Assembly: GCA_039924845.1 (NCBI GenBank) | Contig: JBDTAC010000089.1 | Span: 1 to 64,000, forward strand | DNA from: Bacteroidia bacterium | Lineage (GTDB): Bacteria > Bacteroidota > Bacteroidia > DATLTG01 | Direction: 5' to 3' | Length of the DNA: 64,000 nucleotides | Part shown: piece by piece, positions 46,119 through 56,031 of the stretch | How the letters are laid out: every line of letters starts with the position of its first letter | Position numbering within the stretch: the stretch's first letter is position 1 | Made by a program: the position numbers and the translations under genes | The notes under the pieces: model-generated | Database searches by the model: none | What the model was told of the DNA's origin: nothing | What the model saw: the letters and a program-made list of their open reading frames with translations, nothing else

Positions 46119-47060
46119 ATGTTTAATCACGAAAAGCATTCTTCATCCAAAAAAAAAGTAGCCAACGATTTAGGTTTCGGACTTAATTCGGCAATCAACG
46201 GAAAGCGTGCGCTCAATAAAGACGGCAGTTTCAATGTTGTTCGAAAAGGCGTTCCGTTTTTCCAATCGTTCGAAGTATTTCACAAATTAATTGCCATGTC
46301 CTGGCTAAAATTTAATTTTTTGGTCTTTGCTTTTTACACTTTTGCTAATTTATTTTTTGCTGTTTTGTATTGGCAAGTAGGTGTTAGTGAGCTTTCCGGA
46401 ATTGACGGAACAACTGCTTTCGAAAAATTTATGAATGTTTTCTTTTTCAGTGCACAAACTCTTACTACGCTTGGTTACGGGAAAATGGCACCAATTCAAA
46501 TCGAATCGAGTATGATTGCTTCTATAGAATCTATGGTTGGTTTATTGGGTTTTGCATTGGCAACAGGCTTGCTGTACGGACGTTTTTCACGACCAGTGGC
46601 AAAAATTATGTATAGCAAAAATGCACTTATTGCACCGTATAAAGATTCTACCGCATTTGAGTTTCGAATGATTAACGGACGAAGTAATCAGTTGATAGAA
46701 GTGGAAATGGAAGTGATACTTTTTATCAATAATAAGCATACGAAAACACGTGAATATTTGCTCTTGCCCTTGGAACGCGATCGGCTTAGCCTTTTTCCGA
46801 TGAATTGGACAATTGTGCATCACGTGGATGAAAAAAGTCCTTTGTATGAAATTACCGAAAAAGAATTATTGGAGCGCGATGCCGAATTTATCATTCTTCT
46901 GAAAGCCTTTGACGACAGCTTTTCTCAGACTATTTATTCGCGCCATTCATACATGGCTGATGAACTTATTTGGGGACAAAAATTCGCAAATATGTTAAGC
47001 ATTTCAGAAACAGGAATGCGTATTTTGCACATTGATAAATTAAATGAAACGTCCGTTTAA
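46119..47060 (+). CDS. Inward-rectifier-type potassium channel (KirBac family)
   Basis: 313 aa, the normal KirBac size. An N-terminal cytoplasmic slide-helix region, TM1 (about 68-90), pore helix and filter SAQTLTTLGYGKMAP (GYG filter, about 112-126), TM2 (about 133-152) and a C-terminal beta-rich cytoplasmic domain (FEFRMINGRSNQLIEVEMEVILF). It is the homotetrameric channel fold that conducts K+. It starts 2 bases after the O-antigen ligase stop, an unexpected neighbour. The gating ligand is unknown. Confidence 0.9.
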   Translation: MFNHEKHSSSKKKVANDLGFGLNSAINGKRALNKDGSFNVVRKGVPFFQSFEVFHKLIAMSWLKFNFLVFAFYTFANLFFAVLYWQVGVSELSGIDGTTAFEKFMNVFFFSAQTLTTLGYGKMAPIQIESSMIASIESMVGLLGFALATGLLYGRFSRPVAKIMYSKNALIAPYKDSTAFEFRMINGRSNQLIEVEMEVILFINNKHTKTREYLLLPLERDRLSLFPMNWTIVHHVDEKSPLYEITEKELLERDAEFIILLKAFDDSFSQTIYSRHSYMADELIWGQKFANMLSISETGMRILHIDKLNETSV

Positions 47061-47093
47061 TTCAGAAAAAAAATTTTTGAGGCACAAATAAGC

Positions 47094-47113
47094 GTTTGAA
47101 AAATTAATTTTTC
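47094..47113. repeat. Dispersed AT palindrome copy at the end of the TonB-like gene
   Basis: GTTTGAAAAATTAATTTTTC ends on the stop codon of the convergent TonB-like gene, 34 bases after the channel stop. Confidence 0.65.
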
Positions 47114-47583
47114 TATTTATTATCCCTTAAAATAAATTTGATAGGTAAACTCATTTGAGTCGCTACATTTTTACCATCTTGTTTTGGAGGAATCCAATTC
47201 GGCATTTCTTTTATCACTTTTAGTGCTTCAGCATCTAACTCGAGCGCATTTGTAATTCCTCTTAAAATTTTCACTTGTGATATTGTTCCTTTATCTGAAA
47301 TAACAAAGGAAACATAAATAGTGCCTTCAATTTTTTTTGTCTTTGCAGAATAAGGATAAACTGTATGCTTCTTTAAATAACTTGTCAATGAATCTTGTCC
47401 GCCTGGAAATGTTGGCATTTGTTCTACGATTATATAGGGTTTGCCTGTGTTCAATGTTTTCGGTGTGTTAGATGTGTCCATGTAGCAAACTGTGGATGGC
47501 TTATGTAATTTGTTCTGCGTGCTTTGCGCTTTTACAGATTGAAATCCAACAAAAAGAAAAAGTATCCACACAATTTTTTTCAT
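47113..47583 (-). CDS. TonB C-terminal domain protein (energy transducer type)
   Basis: 156 aa. Signal peptide (MKKIVWILFLFVGFQSVKAQ), then the TonB C-terminal domain (about 60-154: FPGGQDSLTSYLKKHTVYPYSAKTKKIEGTIYVSFVISDKGTISQVKILRGI; the YP and GxVxVxF elements are typical). There is no long proline-rich linker and the N-terminus looks cleavable, so it is not a classical TonB and may serve another periplasmic role. ExbB/D genes are not nearby. Confidence 0.85.
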   Translation of the reverse strand: MKKIVWILFLFVGFQSVKAQSTQNKLHKPSTVCYMDTSNTPKTLNTGKPYIIVEQMPTFPGGQDSLTSYLKKHTVYPYSAKTKKIEGTIYVSFVISDKGTISQVKILRGITNALELDAEALKVIKEMPNWIPPKQDGKNVATQMSLPIKFILRDNK

Positions 47584-47641
47584 GAAACGAAAGTTTACGT
47601 TTTAACAAATGTAGAAAAATAATTTTCTAAAAACAATTGGT

Positions 47642-48919
47642 ATGACGGAAGAATTGCTGCACCATATTTGGAAATTTCGCTTGTTTGATACTCAAAATTT
47701 AGTGTTGGAATCAGGCGAAAAATTAGAAATTCTAAATGTCGGATCACACAATACAGATGCTGGTCCGGATTTTTTTAATGCGCGTATTAAAATTGGAAAC
47801 ACGCTTTGGGCGGGTAATGTGGAGCTTCATATCAATGCTTCGGATTGGTACAAACACGGTCATCAACAAAATAAAGCCTACGATAATATTGTGCTGCACG
47901 TGGTTTTTGATGCAGATGTTATTGTAAATAGAAACAGCGGAGAAGCTTTTCCTACATTGGTTTTGAAGAATAAAATAAATCCTCGTTATTTAAGTAATTA
48001 CGATTATTTGAAATCCGCAAAAGTAGAAATATCTTGTGAAAAAATATTTTTTGAAACAGATATTTTTGTGTTGAATAATTGGTTGGATCGTTTGATGATA
48101 GAGCGTTTGGAACAAAAATCGGAAATGATTACGCGCTATTTAAAATTAAATCACAACGATTGGGAAGAGACATTTTACCAATTTTTGGCGCGTAATTTTG
48201 GTTTCAAAATCAATGCAGATGCGTTTGAATTACTCGCTAAATCCTTGCCAAATGCCTATTTGGCGAAACACAAAAATAATTTATTTCAGATAGAAGCTTT
48301 GTTGTTCGGTCAAGCCGGATTTTTAGAAAAAAAATTCTCGGACGATTATCCGCAGCAATTGCAAAAAGAATATTTTTTCTTGAAAAAAAAATTCCGACTC
48401 CAAAATTTAGAACCACATTTATGGAAAATGTTGCGCCTGCGTCCTGTTAATTTCCCGACTGTTCGTTTGGCACAATTCGCAAAGTTGATAAGCATTTCAT
48501 CGCATTTATTTTCAAAAATAATGGAAACAGAAACGCTGGAAGAAATTGAAAAACTACTGACTGTTGAAACGAGCGACTATTGGAAAACACATTTTCATTT
48601 CGAGAAAAAATCGCGGAAGCAAACGAAAAAGCTCGGTAAAATGGCAATTGAAAATATCGTCATTAACACGCTTGTTCCTTTCTTGTTTGTGTATGGAAAA
48701 CATAAAAGCGAAGAGGAATTTGTGGAGCGAGCTTTGACCTTTCTTCAAAAAACAAATCCTGAAAAAAATCACATCACGGAAACGTGGAAAAAATTGGGAA
48801 TGAAAATGGAGAATGCTTTTGTATCACAGGCTTCCATTCAATTGAAAAATGATTATTGCAGCCAAAAAAAATGTTTGCAATGCGCCGTCGGAAATTATTT
48901 GTTGAAGAAAGATTCATAA
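47642..48919 (+). CDS. DUF2851 family protein
   Basis: 425 aa with the family start MTEELLHHIWKFRLFDTQNL and LNVGSHNTDAGPDFFNARIKIGNTLWAGNVELHINASDWYKHGHQQNKAYDNIVLHVVFDAD. The N-terminal domain looks like a nuclease-type or beta-rich fold with conserved D, H and E, but no activity is proven. The C-terminal Cys group reads CSQKKCLQCAVGN, a possible metal site. Found across Bacteroidota as a single gene of unknown function. 47 bases separate it from mqnA. Confidence 0.85.
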   Translation: MTEELLHHIWKFRLFDTQNLVLESGEKLEILNVGSHNTDAGPDFFNARIKIGNTLWAGNVELHINASDWYKHGHQQNKAYDNIVLHVVFDADVIVNRNSGEAFPTLVLKNKINPRYLSNYDYLKSAKVEISCEKIFFETDIFVLNNWLDRLMIERLEQKSEMITRYLKLNHNDWEETFYQFLARNFGFKINADAFELLAKSLPNAYLAKHKNNLFQIEALLFGQAGFLEKKFSDDYPQQLQKEYFFLKKKFRLQNLEPHLWKMLRLRPVNFPTVRLAQFAKLISISSHLFSKIMETETLEEIEKLLTVETSDYWKTHFHFEKKSRKQTKKLGKMAIENIVINTLVPFLFVYGKHKSEEEFVERALTFLQKTNPEKNHITETWKKLGMKMENAFVSQASIQLKNDYCSQKKCLQCAVGNYLLKKDS

Positions 48920-48965
48920 CTGTTTTCTGTTTTGTATTTTCGCGCTGATTTTAAGTGTGCGGAAA

Positions 48966-49712
48966 ATGAAACTTGTAAAAATATCAGCTATTTCTTATTT
49001 GAATACGAAGCCGTTTGTGTACGGAATTGAGCATTCTGGCATTTTGAATGATTATGAAATGCAATTTGATATTCCTTCGGCTTGTGCCGAAAAATTACTG
49101 AACAATCAAGTAGATATTGGCATTGTTCCTGTGGCGATTATTCCGCTTTTAAAAGAAGCTCATATTTTGACAGATTTTTGTATTGGAGCTGTTGGCGCGG
49201 TAAATTCGGTGGTTTTGTATAGTTGCGTTCCTTTGCAGGAAATTGAAACGGTGGAATTGGATTATCAATCCAGAACTTCGGTGATGTTGACGAAAATATT
49301 AGCCAAAAATTTCTGGAAGATAAATCCGACGTGGATAAATGCTGAAAAAAATTACGAAGAAAACTTTTCTGGAAAACGTGCTGGAGTTGTTATTGGCGAT
49401 CGCACTTTTGCGCTTAAAAATAAATATCCTTTTACGTATGATTTAAGCGAAGAATGGATGAAATTTACCGGATTGCCTTTTGTTTTCGCGTGTTGGGTGG
49501 CGAATAAAAAGCTTCCTGAAAAATTTATTTCTGAATTTTCTCAAGCTATCAAATACGGAATTGAACATCGAAAAGAATTAATTTTGGAGCTTCAAAAAAT
49601 TAATTTTTACGCCACCGATGTAAAGCATTATTTGATGAAATCCATCAGCTACGAATTGGATGCGTCCAAGAAAAAAGCATTGGATTTATTTTTATCCTAT
49701 TTGAAAAAATAA
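48966..49712 (+). CDS. mqnA: Chorismate dehydratase of the futalosine menaquinone pathway
   Basis: 248 aa from ATG 48966 (MKLVKISAISYLNTKPFVYGIEH); an upstream GTG at 48957 would add MRK. Typical MqnA elements include ISYLNTKPF, VDIGIVPVAIIPLL, SRTSVMLTKIL and GDRTFALKNK. It dehydrates chorismate to 3-enolpyruvylbenzoate, the first step of the futalosine route, implying menaquinone synthesis independent of MenFD in this organism. Two palindrome copies lie at its 3' end; the second carries its stop codon (49710-49712). Confidence 0.92.
   Translation: MKLVKISAISYLNTKPFVYGIEHSGILNDYEMQFDIPSACAEKLLNNQVDIGIVPVAIIPLLKEAHILTDFCIGAVGAVNSVVLYSCVPLQEIETVELDYQSRTSVMLTKILAKNFWKINPTWINAEKNYEENFSGKRAGVVIGDRTFALKNKYPFTYDLSEEWMKFTGLPFVFACWVANKKLPEKFISEFSQAIKYGIEHRKELILELQKINFYATDVKHYLMKSISYELDASKKKALDLFLSYLKK
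49591..49609. repeat. Dispersed AT palindrome copy inside mqnA
   Basis: TTCAAAAAATTAATTTTTA codes LQKINFY in mqnA, 90 bases before the second copy. Confidence 0.6.
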
Positions 49713-49721
49713 TTTTCCAAA
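49700..49721. repeat. Dispersed AT palindrome copy supplying the mqnA stop
   Basis: TTTG, A/T core and CCAAA; its TAA (49710-49712) ends mqnA after LKK. Confidence 0.7.
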
Positions 49722-49783
49722 CCTCCTAAATAAAATTATCAACATTTGTTAATAAAAACAAGGTTTTTAAAGCGGTTCCTTAT

Positions 49784-49813
49784 TTTGTATTCTAAGCATT
49801 TTTAGTATATTTG
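49784..49813 (+). promoter_or_regulatory. gyrB promoter (TTTG, 18 bases, TATATTTG)
   Basis: TTTG at 49784-49787 and TATATTTG at 49806-49813, spaced by 18 bases, are a near-perfect Bacteroidota promoter, 34 bases before the gyrB ATG. Confidence 0.75.
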
Positions 49814-49829
49814 TTACGCATTAAAATAA

Positions 49830-51812
<1,983 letters not shown>

Positions 51813-51845
51813 TTTAGTTTGAAGATTTTCTGATTTATAGGATTT

Positions 51846-51887
51846 AAAAAAGCCGTTCGAAAAATTATTTTTTTGAACGGCTTTTTT
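51846..51887. terminator. gyrB terminator built on the AT palindrome
   Basis: AAAAAAGCCGTTC (51846-51858) pairs with GAACGGCTTTTTT (51875-51887) around the GAAAAATTATTTTTTT-type core. T runs occur on both strands. It lies 34 bases after the gyrB stop. Confidence 0.9.
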
Positions 51888-51910
51888 ATGGTTGAAAAAT
51901 ATTTCGCTTA

Positions 51911-51970
51911 TCATGCTGACGAAGGAAGCATCTCTTTAATTATAGATTTTTCACCGCGTTCAGAATGACA
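51911..51970. repeat. REP-like dispersed sequence
   Basis: TCATGCTGACGAAGGAAGCA followed by a short gap and CACCGCGTTCAGAATGACA resembles the degenerate REP-type sequences often seen between genes in Bacteroidota (halves of the TCATnCTGA ... TCAGnATGA kind). Only one copy is in the window, so it is judged by resemblance. Confidence 0.5.
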
Positions 51971-52050
51971 AAAGAATTTTATTCGAAATCAGATGCCGTC
52001 AAAAAATATTTTTTAATGACTATCGGGAACTTTGCACCAAATAATAAATT

Positions 52051-52911
52051 TTAATTTTTCTTATTAGGTTGTAAAAAGTTGTCGCCAATATATTTGTAAT
52101 TAAGAATTATTTGATATTTTGTCATATCATTTTTAATTTCTTTTAACTCTGGCATAATTTCAATATAGTCGTACATATGTTTAGCAAGAACCATCAGAAG
52201 TGTATCAATCGCAGAGATTACCATTTCTTTTTGCTGTTCAATGGTTTTATTCTGTTGAATTTGAATTACACTAAGTCTACTTGCGTGTGCATAGCAACAT
52301 AGAAATTTATATTGTTGTCTAAAAAAAGCTTCGCTAAAACCTGCCTTCATAGCTAAATCATGCCATTTGAAATTTAAACGCCATTCTCCTTTTAGAGCTT
52401 TTTTTTGGTCATGTTGTTCAAGTAATTTGAAAATCGGATTTTCAGCAAGTTCTCTTTTTATAGTTGCAATTGCTTCTGCTTCCACTTGTTTCTTTATTTT
52501 ATCTTCTTCCGTTGTTGCTGTCATATCTTTACGCTCAATATAACCAGCTAAGTCCCAACACAAAAAACGAAATTGTTTAAGAGTTTCATTATTCTCTGCA
52601 ATAAATACATAGTTTAACGCTAAATATGTTTCAAGCGCAGCTCTAGTTAAAACAAATATCGAAGAATAGTCTAATTTGGGTGCAAATAAAATTTCACCAT
52701 AGCTAAATTGATAACCATTAAGTAAATTCCTTACACTCAATATATGATTAATTATCTTTTGACCAAGTCCTTCTGAGTAATATATCGGAGAATTTTCGGG
52801 AAATTGTTTTCCTTTCATTCTATTACCTATTTCAATAGCTGTTTTTATAAGCAAATCTAATTTAGCTGTTGCTATAGTAAATTCAAAATGTATTTCTGAA
52901 TAATTATCCAT
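52051..52911 (-). CDS. Helical protein of unknown function (DUF5677-like)
   Basis: 286 aa, nearly all alpha-helical, without signal peptide or membrane segment. The region LDYSSIFVLTRAALETYLALNYVFIAENNETLKQFRFLCWDLAGYIERKDM and the later FLCCYAHASRLSVIQI resemble DUF5677-type proteins, which have conserved R-x-x-x-E and H/S positions. Function unknown. It is more AT-rich in feel than its neighbours and has no internal palindrome copy, so it may be accessory. It lies alone on the minus strand before comB. Confidence 0.6.
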   Translation of the reverse strand: MDNYSEIHFEFTIATAKLDLLIKTAIEIGNRMKGKQFPENSPIYYSEGLGQKIINHILSVRNLLNGYQFSYGEILFAPKLDYSSIFVLTRAALETYLALNYVFIAENNETLKQFRFLCWDLAGYIERKDMTATTEEDKIKKQVEAEAIATIKRELAENPIFKLLEQHDQKKALKGEWRLNFKWHDLAMKAGFSEAFFRQQYKFLCCYAHASRLSVIQIQQNKTIEQQKEMVISAIDTLLMVLAKHMYDYIEIMPELKEIKNDMTKYQIILNYKYIGDNFLQPNKKN

Positions 52912-52931
52912 TTTAAGCTAAAAATAATTTT

Positions 52932-53642
52932 TCAAAGCTTTACCAAAACGCCATTTTGTAAAATCGGAATTAAATTTGTTTTATCAAAAGCCAAACAATA
53001 TTTTATATCTTTTTTGAGATGTAAAGCAGCCAAACGCTGGCGGTGAGAAGAGTTTCTTAAATATTTATGCGGATTTATTTTTGCCGTTTGATACATGTAT
53101 TTCGATGCTAAAGCGGCATCATCCAAAAAAGGAAAATTTTCGTGTTTCGATAATTCTTCCGCCACAGCGCCCGCAAACAAAGTATCTTCCAAATTAAAAC
53201 GATTTTTCCAACCCGAACACAAAAGCAACACACTTTTATTTTCTTTTTTCAAAAAATCGCACAAAATGGTAAAATTTAAAAAAGAACCAACGACCACTTT
53301 ATCCGCATTTTTTGCCGCTTCAATGGCTTGTGTTCCGTTGGTGGTAGTCAAAACGATAGATTTTCCTTTAATGCGCTCCGTCATATAATCGAACGGAGAA
53401 TTTCCGAAATCAAATCCTTCCACTTTAATCGCATCGCGTTCGGCACCAGCTAAAAAGCCTTTTTGTTTGTAATCCAAGGCTTCTTCAACTGTTGCAACAG
53501 GAATAATTTTTTCGGCACCATGATGAAAAGCCGTGCAAATAGCCGAAGTGGCGCGCAACACATCAATAATTACAACGATACTTTCTTTGCGTTCGTAAAC
53601 GGGATACAAGCTGGGCGAAAAGCAAACTTCTACTTTATTCAT
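52932..53642 (-). CDS. comB: 2-phosphosulfolactate phosphatase
   Basis: 236 aa of the ComB family: IIDVLRATSAICTAFHHGA, LAGERDAIKVEGFDFGNSP-like (FLAGAERDAIKVEGFDFGNSPFDY), VLTTTNGTQAIEAAKNAD and LLCSGWKNRFNLEDTLFAGAV. The enzyme removes phosphate from 2-phosphosulfolactate. In methanogens this serves coenzyme M; in Bacteroidota the reason is unclear and may involve sulfonate metabolism. No partner comA/comC gene lies nearby. Confidence 0.85.
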   Translation of the reverse strand: MNKVEVCFSPSLYPVYERKESIVVIIDVLRATSAICTAFHHGAEKIIPVATVEEALDYKQKGFLAGAERDAIKVEGFDFGNSPFDYMTERIKGKSIVLTTTNGTQAIEAAKNADKVVVGSFLNFTILCDFLKKENKSVLLLCSGWKNRFNLEDTLFAGAVAEELSKHENFPFLDDAALASKYMYQTAKINPHKYLRNSSHRQRLAALHLKKDIKYCLAFDKTNLIPILQNGVLVKL

Positions 53643-53676
53643 CGTGCTTGTTTTTTATTTTTTGACGAGCGTTTTT

Positions 53677-54783
53677 CTAATTATTTTTCAAAAAAGGAAT
53701 TTTACAAACCTTTGCCTTGATGGCTTTATCGCGGATTTTAATAAATATCTCCGAATCGGGTTTTGAAAAATTAATTTTTACGTAGCCCATTCCGATGCCT
53801 TTATTTAATGATGGCGATTGCGTTCCTGAAGTAACTTTTCCGATTACATTTCCTTCCATATCTGTAATTTCATAATCATGGCGCGGAATTCCACGTTCTA
53901 TCATTTCGAAACCAATTAATTTTTTGGTAACACCTTTTTCTTTCTGTTCTAAAAATATTTTTTTATTGGTGAAGTCTTTTGTGAATTTCGTAATCCATCC
54001 CAAACCTGCTTCTATTGGCGATGTTGTATCGTCAATATCGTTTCCGTACAAACAAAAACCCATTTCCAAACGTAACGTATCTCGCGCGCCCAAACCGATT
54101 GGTTTGATGCCAAATTCCTTTCCAGCTTCAAAAATCGCATTCCACATTTTATCCGCTACTTCATTTTCAAAATAAATTTCGAAACCACCAGCGCCTGTGT
54201 AGCCTGTATTCGAAATCAGTACGTTTTCAATACCGTTAAATTTTCCTTTTTTAAAAGTATAATAAGGCATTTCCGACAAATTAATATCCGTTAATTTTTG
54301 CAATGCAGGTAAGGCTTTCGGACCTTGTACCGCCAACAAAGAAGTTTTGTCGGAAATATTATGCATTTCTACATTCTTCGTATTGTGTTTCGAAATCCAA
54401 TTCCAATCCTTCTCAATATTAGAAGCATTTACCACCAACATATATGTTTTTTCATCAATGCGATACACCAACAAATCATCTACAATTCCGCCTTTATCGT
54501 TTGGCAGGCAAGAATATTGCACTTTTCCATCTGCTAACACCGCCGCATCGTTAGAAGTAACGCGTTGAATTAAATCCAATGCATTTTCACCTTTCAAAAT
54601 AAATTCGCCCATGTGCGACACATCAAATACTCCAACAGAACTGCGAACTGTAAGATGTTCGTCATTCAAACCGGAATAAGATACAGGCATATTGTATCCT
54701 GCAAAAGGAACCATTTTAGCACCCAAAGAAATGTGTTTATTTCCCAGTGCTACATTTTTTATTTCAGTGGCAGTTGTTTCCAT
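53677..54783 (-). CDS. gcvT: Glycine cleavage system aminomethyltransferase (T protein)
   Basis: 368 aa. The folate-binding fold shows [33 protein letters not shown] and the central Asp, then [14 protein letters not shown] and [22 protein letters not shown], and the C-terminal barrel [21 protein letters not shown]. It transfers the methylene group from aminomethyl-lipoate to tetrahydrofolate. The other gcv genes are outside the window. A palindrome copy near the 3' end codes KINFSKP. Confidence 0.95.
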   Translation of the reverse strand: METTATEIKNVALGNKHISLGAKMVPFAGYNMPVSYSGLNDEHLTVRSSVGVFDVSHMGEFILKGENALDLIQRVTSNDAAVLADGKVQYSCLPNDKGGIVDDLLVYRIDEKTYMLVVNASNIEKDWNWISKHNTKNVEMHNISDKTSLLAVQGPKALPALQKLTDINLSEMPYYTFKKGKFNGIENVLISNTGYTGAGGFEIYFENEVADKMWNAIFEAGKEFGIKPIGLGARDTLRLEMGFCLYGNDIDDTTSPIEAGLGWITKFTKDFTNKKIFLEQKEKGVTKKLIGFEMIERGIPRHDYEITDMEGNVIGKVTSGTQSPSLNKGIGMGYVKINFSKPDSEIFIKIRDKAIKAKVCKIPFLKNN

Positions 54784-54995
54784 TTTATTTTTTTTCTTTT
54801 TATGAAAATTCGTATTGATTCTTTTATTCGTAACCGTTACAAATGTATTTATTTTTTAATGAAAATAGTTTCGATATCAACTCCAAGTTCAATTTTTGAA
54901 CAGTCGAAACATTTCGGATTGTTTTTTCGTACACCCATATAAGTTTCAGAAATAAAAAAAGAACTCTATACGACAAAAATTACAAAACCTAATCT

Positions 54996-55865
54996 ATGCG
55001 CCAGTTAAAGATTTCCAAGCAGGTTACTAACCGTGAAACTGCTTCATTGGATAAGTATTTGCAAGAAATAGGACGCTTGAGTCTTATCTCGGCAGACGAA
55101 GAAGTTGTACTTGCCAGAAAAATAAAGGAAGGCGACCATGCCGCACTCGAGAAATTGACAAAAGCAAATTTGCGTTTTGTGGTTTCGGTTTCCAAACAAT
55201 ATCAAAACCAAGGACTGAGTTTACCGGATTTGATTAATGAAGGAAATTTGGGTTTAATAAAAGCGGCGCAACGTTTCGACGAAACAAGAGGATTCAAATT
55301 TATTTCCTACGCCGTTTGGTGGATTCGACAATCTATTTTACAGGCTTTGGCAGAACAATCGCGAATTGTGCGTTTGCCATTAAATAAAATTGGCTCGCTT
55401 AATAAAATAAATAAAGCTTTTGCGAAATTAGAGCAGGAGTTTGAGCGCGAACCTACACACGAAGAAATCGGGAACTTATTGGAATTAAGCGAATTGGAGG
55501 TAAAGGAATCTGTCAAAAATGCAGGCAGACATGTTTCCATGGATGCGCCGTTGAGTATGAGCGACGACAACGATAATACGATGTACGATGTATTGCGAAG
55601 TGATGAAAGTCCAAGTCCCGAATTCGCCTTAATGAACGAATCCTTGAGACGCGAAATTGAGCGAGCTTTAACCACACTAACAGGACGTGAAGCCGATGTA
55701 ATTCGTTTGTATTTTGGCTTAAACGGCGAACATGCTTTAACGCTCGAAGAAATTGGCGAACGCTTTGATTTAACTCGAGAACGCGTACGACAAATAAAAG
55801 AAAAAGGCATCCGAAGATTAAAGCACACTTCGCGCAGCAAAATTTTAAAAACATATCTGGGATAA
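54996..55865 (+). CDS. rpoD: RNA polymerase primary sigma factor, short Bacteroidota type
   Basis: 289 aa without the acidic region 1.1, the normal form for the phylum. Region 1.2 ([27 protein letters not shown]), 2 ([54 protein letters not shown]), 3 and 4 ([16 protein letters not shown] ... [17 protein letters not shown]) are complete. It would recognise the TTTG/TAnnTTTG promoters seen in this window. It stands apart from other genes and is followed by a palindrome hairpin. Confidence 0.95.
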   Translation: MRQLKISKQVTNRETASLDKYLQEIGRLSLISADEEVVLARKIKEGDHAALEKLTKANLRFVVSVSKQYQNQGLSLPDLINEGNLGLIKAAQRFDETRGFKFISYAVWWIRQSILQALAEQSRIVRLPLNKIGSLNKINKAFAKLEQEFEREPTHEEIGNLLELSELEVKESVKNAGRHVSMDAPLSMSDDNDNTMYDVLRSDESPSPEFALMNESLRREIERALTTLTGREADVIRLYFGLNGEHALTLEEIGERFDLTRERVRQIKEKGIRRLKHTSRSKILKTYLG

Positions 55866-55926
55866 AATCGGAATGTGTTTGAAATGTGTGCGTTGTTTCC
55901 TTCTTTCGTATTCTGATATCAAAAGG

Positions 55927-55954
55927 GTCTTTGAAAAATTATTTTTTCAAAGAC
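55927..55954. repeat. AT palindrome copy with GTCTTTG/CAAAGAC arms
   Basis: A 28-base near-perfect inverted repeat 62 bases after the sigma factor gene and 78 bases before the adhesin gene. It lacks a clear T run, so it is not scored as a terminator. Confidence 0.65.
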
Positions 55955-56031
55955 AAATAAATGCTTTGATTTTAAGTAGTATCCAGCTCATAGAAGTGAT
56001 CATTGAATAAACAATTATTAAAAATTTAGGA

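Noticed and set aside
51888-52050. A small gene or tRNA after gyrB
   Set aside because: No cloverleaf or credible ORF; the stretch holds a REP-like sequence.
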